Positions 1 through 4,414 of a stretch of DNA of 5,831 nt are shown here, one piece after another (positions within the stretch are counted from its first letter, which is position 1; every line of letters begins with the position of its first letter). A model generated the notes under the pieces. It did not search any database. It was not told the DNA's origin and saw only the letters and a program-made list of their open reading frames with translations. The translations under genes and the position numbers were made by a program. Source of the DNA: Susulua sp964590995 (GTDB taxonomy: Bacteria; Omnitrophota; Gorgyraeia; Duberdicusellales; 4484-171); NCBI GenBank assembly GCA_964590995.1, contig CAZPYY010000058.1, positions 1 to 5,831 of the forward strand. The letters run 5' to 3'.

Positions 1-69
1 TCTTTTGGTAGGGCAACGATGATCCGAAAGAGGACATCGCATATTTTAATAGAGCTGGAGAAGCTTTAG
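1..69 (+). CDS. rplV: 50S ribosomal protein L22 (uL22), 3' end only
   Basis: Only the last 22 codons are present; the gene enters from the left edge in frame 1 and stops at TAG 67-69. The visible tail contains GRATMIRKRTSHI, which matches the conserved L22 C-terminus (GRAxxIxKRTSHI). In the family this strand belongs to the globular domain that binds 23S rRNA near the exit tunnel, while an extended hairpin (not in the window) lines the tunnel constriction. The chain ends soon after the SHI motif with LIELEKL, so the tail is short. Its position just before rpsC is the standard S10-operon order. The identification is firm despite the short fragment. Reading frame 3 stays open past this stop; that is treated as a separate finding. 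Confidence 0.93.
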   Translation, partial: SFGRATMIRKRTSHILIELEKL

Positions 70-80
70 AAAAATTAATT

Positions 81-87
81 AAAGGAG
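81..87 (+). promoter_or_regulatory. Shine-Dalgarno for rpsC, unusually distant
   Basis: AAAGGAG is a strong anti-SD match, but 18 nt separate it from the rpsC ATG at 106, well beyond the usual 5-10. No start codon in any frame lies 5-10 nt after it. Either it works through local folding, or rpsC depends partly on ribosomes arriving from rplV, whose stop is 36 nt upstream. Confidence 0.5.
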
Positions 88-97
88 CAAAGACAAA

Positions 98-110
98 ATA
101 AGCTTATGGG
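98..110 (+). repeat. 13-nt start-site repeat, copy 1 (rpsC)
   Basis: ATAAGCTTATGGG occurs here around the rpsC start and again at 2005-2017 around the rplX start. Its first ten bases form a perfect palindrome that includes AT of the ATG. Both proteins start Met-Gly, which explains part of the match. AAGCTT is common in this window, so chance is likely. Confidence 0.4.
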
Positions 111-774
111 ACAAAAAGTTCACCCCTATGTGTTAAGAATCGGATTTGGTAAAGATTGGCTCTCGCGTTGGTTTTCTCCCAAAAAGAGAGAGTTTGCTTC
201 ATTTTTGGAAGAAGATATGCGGATACGAGAGCATATTAAGAAGAGCTACCCTAGAGGTTCAGTAGCAACGATAGTTGTAGAGAGAGTGTCTTTAGGGATT
301 ATAAGGATTAGAATAAGGACTTCCCGGCCAGGAGTTATCATTGGAAGGCGTGGCCAAGATATTGAACGGGTGAAGTCAGAGTTAAATAAATTAGCTAAGA
401 AAGAAATTATTATTGATGTCGAAGAAGTTACCGAGCCAGCATTAGAAGCGCAATTAGTTGCTGAGATGATTGGCTTTCAGCTTATTCGACGGGTACATTT
501 CAGACGGGCAATGAAGAAGGCTATACAACAAGTAGTTTCTGCTGGCGGAGAAGGAATAAAGGTAAAGTGCTCAGGCCGTTTAGGCGGAGTAGAGATTGCT
601 CGTAAAGAGTCTTATAAGTATGGTAAGGTGCCTTTGCAGACATTTCGGGCCGATATAGATTATGGATTCTATATTGCCAAAACTACTTATGGAACAATAG
701 GAATTAAAGTATGGATTTACAAAGGCGAGAAGAGATTGGGGCACTATCTAATTAAAGAAGAACAAAAGAGTTAA
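106..774 (+). CDS. rpsC: 30S ribosomal protein S3 (uS3)
   Basis: S3 sits in the head of the small subunit at the mRNA entry channel. The 222-residue product is close to the usual bacterial length (E. coli 233, which has a longer tail). It starts with the canonical MGQKVHP. A type-2 KH domain with the GVIIGRRG loop lies at residues 76-83. The C-terminal domain shows GRLGGVEIAR (157-166), RADIDYG (181-187) and TTYGTIGIKVWIYKGE (193-208). R133, R134 and K137 in FRRAMKKA align with E. coli R131, R132 and K135, the residues implicated in mRNA unwinding at the entry site. The start is forced: an in-frame stop at 76-78 leaves no other start codon. It lies 36 nt after rplV and 2 nt before rplP. The only SD (AAAGGAG, 81-87) is unusually far upstream, 18 nt. 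Confidence 0.99.
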   Translation: MGQKVHPYVLRIGFGKDWLSRWFSPKKREFASFLEEDMRIREHIKKSYPRGSVATIVVERVSLGIIRIRIRTSRPGVIIGRRGQDIERVKSELNKLAKKEIIIDVEEVTEPALEAQLVAEMIGFQLIRRVHFRRAMKKAIQQVVSAGGEGIKVKCSGRLGGVEIARKESYKYGKVPLQTFRADIDYGFYIAKTTYGTIGIKVWIYKGEKRLGHYLIKEEQKS

Positions 775-776
775 TT

Positions 777-1187
777 ATGCTTATTCCTAAGAGAGTAAAA
801 TACAGAAAAACCCAACGCGGAAGACGCAAAGGACTTGCCGTCGCCGGTTCTAAGGTTTCTTTTGGTGAGTACGGGGTAAAAGCTTTAGAAGCAGGATGGC
901 TTAAGAATACTCAGATTGAAACTGCAAGAATTATTCTTACCAGGCGCCTAAGAAGAGGTGGTAAGTTGTGGATAAGAATTTTTCCTGATAAGCCAATAAC
1001 AAAAAAACCTGCTGAGTCCCGTCAAGGTAAGGGTAAGGGTGAAGTTGAAGGTTGGGTAGCAGTTATAAGAAGGGGAAGGGTTCTTTTTGAGCTCGGAGGA
1101 ATTCCTGAAGATTATGCTCGGGCATCTTTTCGCTTGATTGCTTATAAGCTGCCCTTTAAGACTATGTTTGTAACCAGAAAGAGGTAA
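777..1187 (+). CDS. rplP: 50S ribosomal protein L16 (uL16)
   Basis: L16 sits beside the A- and P-site tRNA elbow in the large subunit and is added late in assembly. The 136-residue length equals that of E. coli L16. Landmarks are MLIPKRVKYRK at the N-terminus, the conserved WIRIFPDKPIT at 65-75, RQGKGKG at 82-88 and the C-terminal KLPFKTMFVT (124-133). R82 aligns with E. coli R81, which is hydroxylated by the oxygenase YcfD/RoxA; whether that happens here cannot be seen. The ATG lies 2 nt after the rpsC stop and no good SD precedes it (only AAAGAG at 765-770), so translation is probably coupled to rpsC. A 29-nt gap follows before rpmC. Confidence 0.99.
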   Translation: MLIPKRVKYRKTQRGRRKGLAVAGSKVSFGEYGVKALEAGWLKNTQIETARIILTRRLRRGGKLWIRIFPDKPITKKPAESRQGKGKGEVEGWVAVIRRGRVLFELGGIPEDYARASFRLIAYKLPFKTMFVTRKR

Positions 1188-1216
1188 TAAGAGCAGAGAA
1201 GAACTATAGGCAAAAG

Positions 1217-1420
1217 ATGAAGATAGAAGAATTACGCGGATTATCAGAAGAAGAATTGCAAGATAAGCTAGACGAATTAAACAAGCAACTTATGGAATTG
1301 CAATTTAAACGCAGGAGCGGAGTAGAAAAACCACATCTTTTTAAAGTGGTCAAGAAGGATATTGCCCGTATTTTTACGGTTTTGAACCAAAAACAAGGAG
1401 CCGATAGTGAAAAAAGGTAA
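1217..1420 (+). CDS. rpmC: 50S ribosomal protein L29 (uL29)
   Basis: L29 is a small helical-hairpin protein at the rim of the exit tunnel, next to L23, where signal recognition particle and trigger factor dock. The 67 residues are the usual length. The first helix starts KIEELRGLSEEEL; after the turn (RRSGVEKPHLFK, 32-43) comes the conserved KKDIARIFTVLNQK (46-59), the L29 signature. The start has only a weak upstream purine signal (TATAGG, 1205-1210). The C-terminal extension GADSEKR is coded by the sequence that also carries the SD and GTG start of rpsQ, so the last 14 nt overlap that gene. Confidence 0.98.
   Translation: MKIEELRGLSEEELQDKLDELNKQLMELQFKRRSGVEKPHLFKVVKKDIARIFTVLNQKQGADSEKR
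1395..1400 (+). promoter_or_regulatory. Shine-Dalgarno fixing the rpsQ GTG start
   Basis: AAGGAG lies 6 nt before GTG 1407, ideal spacing. It sits within the coding sequence of rpmC and decides the non-ATG start of rpsQ. Confidence 0.85.
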
Positions 1421-1646
1421 AGTTTTAGAGGGTCTAGTCACCTCTGATAAGAGTGACAAAACTATTACGGTCTTGGTAAAGATGAAGTTTTCGCATCAAT
1501 TGTACAAGCGGCCGTTAATAAAGAAGAAGAAATTTAAGGCCCATGATGTTAATAATGAGGCTAAAATTGGTAACCGGGTAAAGATAATTGAATGCCGGCC
1601 TTTTTCTAAGGACAAGTGTTTTAAACTGCTTGAGATTATAAAATGA
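1407..1646 (+). CDS. rpsQ: 30S ribosomal protein S17 (uS17)
   Basis: S17 is a primary 16S rRNA-binding protein of the 5' domain, with an OB-fold. The product has 79 residues, about the family norm (80-90). The N-terminal strand KGKVLEGLVTSDKSDKTITV (3-22) matches the conserved core (GxVxSDKMDKTxVV). HDVNNEAKIGNRVKIIE lies at 46-62, followed by CRPFSKDK (63-70), the ExRPxSKxK signature. The usual GDxV is GNRV here, and the residue before RP is Cys rather than the common Thr. The start is GTG, supported by AAGGAG 6 nt upstream; no ATG gives a full-length S17. The gene overlaps rpmC by 14 nt and ends in an ATGA shared with rplN. In E. coli this junction separates the S10 and spc operons; here there is no space for a promoter. 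Confidence 0.98.
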   Translation: MKKGKVLEGLVTSDKSDKTITVLVKMKFSHQLYKRPLIKKKKFKAHDVNNEAKIGNRVKIIECRPFSKDKCFKLLEIIK

Positions 1647-2008
1647 TTTATCTTAGAAGCAAATTGGATGTGGCTGACAACAGTGGAGCAAGAAAAGTTG
1701 CTTTTATCAGTGTTATCGGTAAGAAGAACAAGGACCGTGCTGATATCGGCGATGTCATTACTGCAAGTGTTAAGATAGCCTCTCCTAATGCCCCGATAAA
1801 AAAAGGTGAAGTTGTAAGGGCGGTAGTAGTAAGAACACACTATCCGATAAAGAGGAAAGATGGTTTGGCAATTAGATTTGATAAGAATGCTTGTGTGATA
1901 ATCGATAAACAAGGTAATCCCCGGGCGACAAGAGTATTCGGTCCAGTGGCAAGGGAGCTTAGAGATAAGTTCAGTAAGATATTGTCTTTGGCTCCAGAGG
2001 TAATATAA
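1643..2008 (+). CDS. rplN: 50S ribosomal protein L14 (uL14)
   Basis: L14 binds 23S rRNA at the subunit interface and makes an intersubunit bridge with 16S rRNA; in the family it is also the docking site of the silencing factor RsfS. The 121 residues match the usual 122. Motifs are LDVADNSGARK (8-18), VRAVVVRT (58-65), DGLAIRFDKNACV (73-85), ATRVFGPVARELR (95-107) and the C-terminal SKILSLAPEV (111-120). All are near consensus. The start codon shares ATGA (1643-1646) with the rpsQ stop. Only a weak GAG (1632-1634) precedes it, so re-initiation or coupling with rpsQ is likely. It is followed by rplX after 4 nt. Confidence 0.99.
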   Translation: MIYLRSKLDVADNSGARKVAFISVIGKKNKDRADIGDVITASVKIASPNAPIKKGEVVRAVVVRTHYPIKRKDGLAIRFDKNACVIIDKQGNPRATRVFGPVARELRDKFSKILSLAPEVI

Positions 2009-2017
2009 GCTTATGGG
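2005..2017 (+). repeat. 13-nt start-site repeat, copy 2 (rplX)
   Basis: Second copy of ATAAGCTTATGGG, here spanning the rplN stop and the rplX start. The repeat is directly visible, but no function can be assigned. Confidence 0.4.
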
Positions 2018-2327
2018 TCTAGAGATTAAAAAAGGCGATAAGGTAGTAGTGATTGCCGGTAAAAATAAAGGAAAAATCGGTAAGGTATTACGAGTTAGTA
2101 ATAATCCCAAAAGAATTATAGTAGAGGGTGTAAATTTAGTAAAAAAACACGTTCGGCGTCGTTCGGAGAGTGAGACCGGAGGAATAAAGGAGGTTTCGTC
2201 AACTATTAATGCCTCTAATGTAGCGCTATTCTGTGGTAGCTGCAACAAAGGGGTAAGATTTGGCGTGAAGATATCCGATGATAAGAGCAAAGTAAGGATT
2301 TGTAGAAAATGTCAGAGGCCAATTTAG
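2013..2327 (+). CDS. rplX: 50S ribosomal protein L24 (uL24), zinc-ribbon form
   Basis: L24 starts large-subunit assembly by binding the 5' region of 23S rRNA and lies near the tunnel exit. The 104-residue product has an N-terminal KOW domain (KKGDKVVVIAGKNKGKIGKV, residues 6-25) followed by RIIVEGVNLVKKHVRR (34-49), both typical. The C-terminal half holds C74-x2-C77 and C97-x2-C100, a four-cysteine zinc ribbon found in many bacterial L24 proteins but absent in E. coli. The ATG is 4 nt after rplN, with GAGG at 1997-2000 as a somewhat distant SD (12 nt). The 3' end overlaps rplE by 19 nt. A perfect SD-like AAAGGAGGT lies inside this gene at 2186-2194 and has no usable start behind it. Confidence 0.98.
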   Translation: MGLEIKKGDKVVVIAGKNKGKIGKVLRVSNNPKRIIVEGVNLVKKHVRRRSESETGGIKEVSSTINASNVALFCGSCNKGVRFGVKISDDKSKVRICRKCQRPI

Positions 2328-2878
2328 AAAAAAAATACGTACCGCGTTTACTTACACTATATCGAGAGGAAATCGTCCCTCAATTAAAGGCTAAGCTTAA
2401 TTCTAAGAATAACCTTGCTGTACCTCGCTTGATAAAGATTGTAGTAAATATGGGCGTTGGAGAGGCGACTTCTGATTCCAAGATTATTGAAAAAGCAGCT
2501 GAGGAGTTAGGAGTGATTACTGGGCAAAAGGCTAAGATATGCCGTTCTCGCAAGGCAATATCCAACTTTAAGTTGAGGCGAGGACAAGCGATAGGGTGTT
2601 GTGTAACTCTGCGAAAAAACATGATGTATGAATTTCTAGATCGTCTTATTACAGTTGCAATTCCTCGAATTCGCGACTTCAGAGGTTTTCCTTTGAAGTC
2701 CTTTGATCGAAGAGGAAATTATACCTTTGGATTGTCTGAGCAGGGGATATTTCCTGAAATTAACCTTGATAAGATAGGTAGAACTCAAGGTATGAATATA
2801 TGTATTAATACTAACGCAACTAATGACGAAGAGGCAATAGAATTGCTCAAATCGTTTGGGTTTCCGTTTAGGAGGTAG
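2309..2878 (+). CDS. rplE: 50S ribosomal protein L5 (uL5)
   Basis: L5 binds 5S rRNA with L18, contacts the P-site tRNA and forms an intersubunit bridge. The 189 residues are slightly longer than E. coli L5 (179) because of an extra N-terminal segment (MSEANLEKKYVP). Core motifs are VPRLIKIVVNMGVGEA (38-53), GQKAKICRSRKAISNFKLRRG (72-92), IPRIRDFRGF (118-127), SFDRRGNYTFGL (131-142) and IFPEI (147-151). A double cysteine (GCCVTLR, 96-102) stands where GCKVTLR is common. The ATG lies inside rplX and is supported by AAGGA (2294-2298) 10 nt upstream; the next ATG falls within the conserved core, so this start is preferred. The last codons (AGG AGG TAG) also form the rpsN SD. Confidence 0.98.
   Translation: MSEANLEKKYVPRLLTLYREEIVPQLKAKLNSKNNLAVPRLIKIVVNMGVGEATSDSKIIEKAAEELGVITGQKAKICRSRKAISNFKLRRGQAIGCCVTLRKNMMYEFLDRLITVAIPRIRDFRGFPLKSFDRRGNYTFGLSEQGIFPEINLDKIGRTQGMNICINTNATNDEEAIELLKSFGFPFRR
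2870..2875 (+). promoter_or_regulatory. Shine-Dalgarno for rpsN, inside rplE
   Basis: AGGAGG ends 4 nt before ATG 2880, short but workable. It is formed by the two terminal arginine codons of rplE. It favours ATG 2880 over an in-frame TTG at 2856, which would give an atypical S14 N-terminus. Confidence 0.8.
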
Positions 2879-2879
2879 A

Positions 2880-3074
2880 ATGGCAACTACAGCTAAAATT
2901 GAAAAATGGAAGAGGGAGAAGAAGAAACCAAAGTTTTCTACCCGCTGCAAAAATCGCTGCCGTTTCTGCGGCAGGCCCAGAGGTTATATCCGGGATTTTG
3001 AACTTTGTCGAATCTGCTTCCGGCAACTTGCCTGGCAGGGATTGATTCCTGGTGTAAAAAAAGCCAGTTGGTAA
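2880..3074 (+). CDS. rpsN: 30S ribosomal protein S14 (uS14), zinc-binding short form
   Basis: S14 is a late-assembling head protein of the small subunit, next to S3 and S19. The 64 residues fit the short zinc-binding form (about 61), not the roughly 100-residue cysteine-free form of E. coli. C27-x2-C30 and C43-x2-C46 are the four zinc ligands; C23 is an extra cysteine. Signature segments are CGRPRGYIRDFELCRICFR (30-48) and the C-terminal GLIPGVKKASW (54-64). ATG 2880 was chosen over an in-frame TTG at 2856 because MATTAKIEKWK and the SD AGGAGG (2870-2875) fit the family better. It starts 1 nt after the rplE stop. A hairpin begins in the last codons and spans the stop. Confidence 0.97.
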   Translation: MATTAKIEKWKREKKKPKFSTRCKNRCRFCGRPRGYIRDFELCRICFRQLAWQGLIPGVKKASW

Positions 3075-3081
3075 GCTGGCT
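3056..3081 (-). terminator. Possible intrinsic terminator for antisense transcripts; sense-strand hairpin at the rpsN stop
   Basis: AGCCAG (3062-3067) pairs with CTGGCT (3076-3081). On the plus strand a further G-U and U-A pair leave a 4-base GGUA loop; the stem covers the rpsN stop, but no T-tract follows (AATTTAAGG), so it is not a sense terminator. Read on the minus strand, the same stem with an 8-base loop is followed directly by the complement of seven A (3056-3062), a T-run, which is the layout of a rho-independent terminator. The left arm codes for the conserved KKASW, but the right arm is non-coding, so the complementarity is not imposed by the protein. Alternatively it may be an mRNA-processing or regulatory stem, or chance. 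Confidence 0.35.
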
Positions 3082-3122
3082 AATTTAAGGCGAGCAAAAT
3101 AAAAAAGTGAGAAGGCGATAAA

Positions 3123-3518
3123 ATGAGTAGAACAGATTTAATTAGCGATGCTTTTACGATAATAAGAAATGCTTTAAGAGCAAAAAAAGAGGATGCTTAT
3201 ATCCCTTATTCTAATCCTCTGTCGAAGATCTGTGAAATCTTAAAAAGAGAGGGGTATCTGGAGAATTTTAAAGAGGTCGACTTAGAGAAGTTTAAGAAGA
3301 TAAAGGTCTATTTAAAATATGAAGGCAAGAAGAGTGTTATTAGTCAGATAGAAAAGATTTCTTCGCCAGGAAGAAGAGTATATGCCAAGAGAAAGAATAT
3401 TCCTTCTGCCTTAGGCGGATATGGAGTAACTCTGGTCTCCACTTCAGGAGGAATACTTACTGATAAGGAAGTTAAAGAGAAGGGGATTGGCGGCGAAGTT
3501 ATCGGAATGGTTTGGTGA
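3123..3518 (+). CDS. rpsH: 30S ribosomal protein S8 (uS8)
   Basis: S8 binds helix 21 of 16S rRNA and organises the central domain; in E. coli it also represses the spc operon by binding its mRNA. The 131 residues match the usual length. The N-terminus (RTDLISDAFTIIRNALRAKK, 3-22) and IPYSNPLSKICEILKREGYL (27-46) are standard. The C-terminal domain has SPGRRVYAK (81-89), STSGGILTDKE (106-116) and GIGGEVIGMVW (121-131). The last motif usually reads GGEVLCxVW; here Gly replaces Cys. The start has AAGG (3112-3115) 7 nt upstream. It follows the longest gap in the operon, 48 nt after rpsN, where no convincing promoter was seen. rplF follows after 6 nt. Confidence 0.98.
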   Translation: MSRTDLISDAFTIIRNALRAKKEDAYIPYSNPLSKICEILKREGYLENFKEVDLEKFKKIKVYLKYEGKKSVISQIEKISSPGRRVYAKRKNIPSALGGYGVTLVSTSGGILTDKEVKEKGIGGEVIGMVW

Positions 3519-3524
3519 TAAAAG

Positions 3525-4064
3525 ATGTCACGAATAGGGAAACAAATACTAGAGTTACCAAAGGATGTAAAAGTTAAGCTTGAAGGTAATCTTTGCCTTG
3601 TTGAGGGTAAAAGTGGTAAGTTAGACCTTAATATTCCAGCCGGCATTAAGGTAGAGGTGAAAGATAATATCTTAACGGTTACAAGAGGTAATGACTCCAA
3701 GCAGTCAAAGAGTCTCCATGGAACAATAAGGGTTTTAATTGGGAATATGGTAAAGGGTGTAACCGAAGGATTTAAGAAAGAGCTAGAGATAATCGGTGTA
3801 GGCTATAAGGCCCAAATGAAAGGAAAAAAGCTTGCTTTAAATATAGGGTTTTCTCATTCGGTAGAAATAGATGTACCGCAAGGTTTAAAGGTTTCAACTC
3901 CGGTTGCGACTCGCATTGAGGTTTCCGGAATTGATAAACAAAAAGTTGGCGAGTTTACCGCGAAGATAAGAAGAATATATCCTCCCGAGCCTTACAAGGG
4001 TAAAGGCATAAGATATAGAGGAGAGGAAGTACGTAAAAAATTAGGAAAAGCATTAGCAAAATGA
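3525..4064 (+). CDS. rplF: 50S ribosomal protein L6 (uL6)
   Basis: L6 lies at the base of the L7/L12 stalk near the sarcin-ricin loop, where elongation factors bind. The 179 residues are the normal length for the two-domain protein. The start MSRIGKQILELP is canonical. LHGTIRVLIGNMVKGVTEGF (64-83) closes the first domain; GVGYKAQMKGKKLALNIGFS (91-110) opens the second. The signature PEPYKGKGIRYRGE lies at 154-167, followed by VRKKLGKA. The start is 6 nt after rpsH; GGTGAT (3514-3519), which overlaps the rpsH stop, matches the 3' part of the extended SD sequence, so coupling to rpsH is likely. The stop shares ATGA (4061-4064) with rplR. Confidence 0.99.
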   Translation: MSRIGKQILELPKDVKVKLEGNLCLVEGKSGKLDLNIPAGIKVEVKDNILTVTRGNDSKQSKSLHGTIRVLIGNMVKGVTEGFKKELEIIGVGYKAQMKGKKLALNIGFSHSVEIDVPQGLKVSTPVATRIEVSGIDKQKVGEFTAKIRRIYPPEPYKGKGIRYRGEEVRKKLGKALAK

Positions 4065-4414
4065 AGCAGATAGGAAGACAGAGAAGACATAAGAGCATTG
4101 CCCGCAAAGCTAGAGGTCTAAAGGATCGACCACGTTTAGTGGTGTTTAGGAGCAAAAAGCACATTTACGCTCAGGTGATCAACGATTCTCTTGGTAAGGT
4201 AGTAACAAATGCTTCTACTCTCAGCAAGGAGTTTAAAGAGAAGAAGATAAAGTCTACTAACCAAGATGCAGCTAAGGAAATCGGTAAGATGATTGCCAAG
4301 AAGGCTAAAAGCTTAGGAGTTGAGGCTGTTAGCTTTGATCGTGGCGGCTATAAATATCATGGGAGAGCAAAGAAATTAGCTGAAGGAGCAAGAGAAGGAG
4401 GATTAAAGTTTTGA
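4061..4414 (+). CDS. rplR: 50S ribosomal protein L18 (uL18)
   Basis: L18 binds 5S rRNA and, with L5, anchors it in the central protuberance. The 117 residues equal the length of E. coli L18. The basic N-terminal tail (RQRRHKSIARKARG, 6-19) is followed by RPRLVVFRSKKHIYAQVI (23-40), the 5S-binding core, and by FDRGGYKYHGRAKKLAEGAR (92-111), the C-terminal signature. The start overlaps the rplF stop as ATGA; TAGGA (4042-4046) is 14 nt upstream, so re-initiation probably contributes. The conserved end REGGLKF is coded by the sequence that holds the strong rpsE SD, and the stop TGA overlaps the rpsE TTG. Confidence 0.99.
   Translation: MKQIGRQRRHKSIARKARGLKDRPRLVVFRSKKHIYAQVINDSLGKVVTNASTLSKEFKEKKIKSTNQDAAKEIGKMIAKKAKSLGVEAVSFDRGGYKYHGRAKKLAEGAREGGLKF
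4395..4401 (+). promoter_or_regulatory. Shine-Dalgarno fixing the rpsE TTG start
   Basis: AAGGAGG within the last codons of rplR lies 9 nt before TTG 4411. It is among the strongest SD matches in the window and supports a non-ATG start; no ATG or GTG occurs in frame before the conserved S5 core. Confidence 0.85.

Noticed and set aside
2186..2211. Perfect SD-like AAAGGAGGT inside rplX followed by ATG 2209
   Set aside because: The ATG is 14 nt away and out of the rplX frame, and its frame stops after four codons (MPLM). The SD-like bases simply code for Lys-Glu-Val; at most they may slow ribosomes.
1496..2290. A 264-codon open frame on the minus strand across rpsQ, rplN and rplX
   Set aside because: It lies antisense to three clearly conserved ribosomal genes, resembles no family known to me, and its Leu/Ser/Phe/Ile-rich composition is what Lys/Glu-rich coding sequence gives when read backwards.
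2856..2879. In-frame TTG start giving rpsN eight extra residues
   Set aside because: The extension (MGFRLGGR) is unlike S14 N-termini, is coded by the end of rplE, and would place the AGGAGG SD inside the gene rather than before it.
3068..3100. Possible internal promoter before rpsH (TTGGTA ... CAAAAT)
   Set aside because: Both boxes are poor matches and the spacing is about 21 bases; AT-rich sequence gives such hits easily.
3087..3118. Two copies of AAGGCGA in the rpsN-rpsH gap
   Set aside because: A 7-nt repeat in purine-rich sequence is expected by chance; the second copy is adequately explained as part of the rpsH SD.
3955..4164. Hydrophobic minus-strand frame resembling a small membrane protein
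   Set aside because: It is the reverse reading of basic, lysine-rich L6 and L18 coding sequence; such shadows look hydrophobic because Lys codons become Phe and Leu codons.
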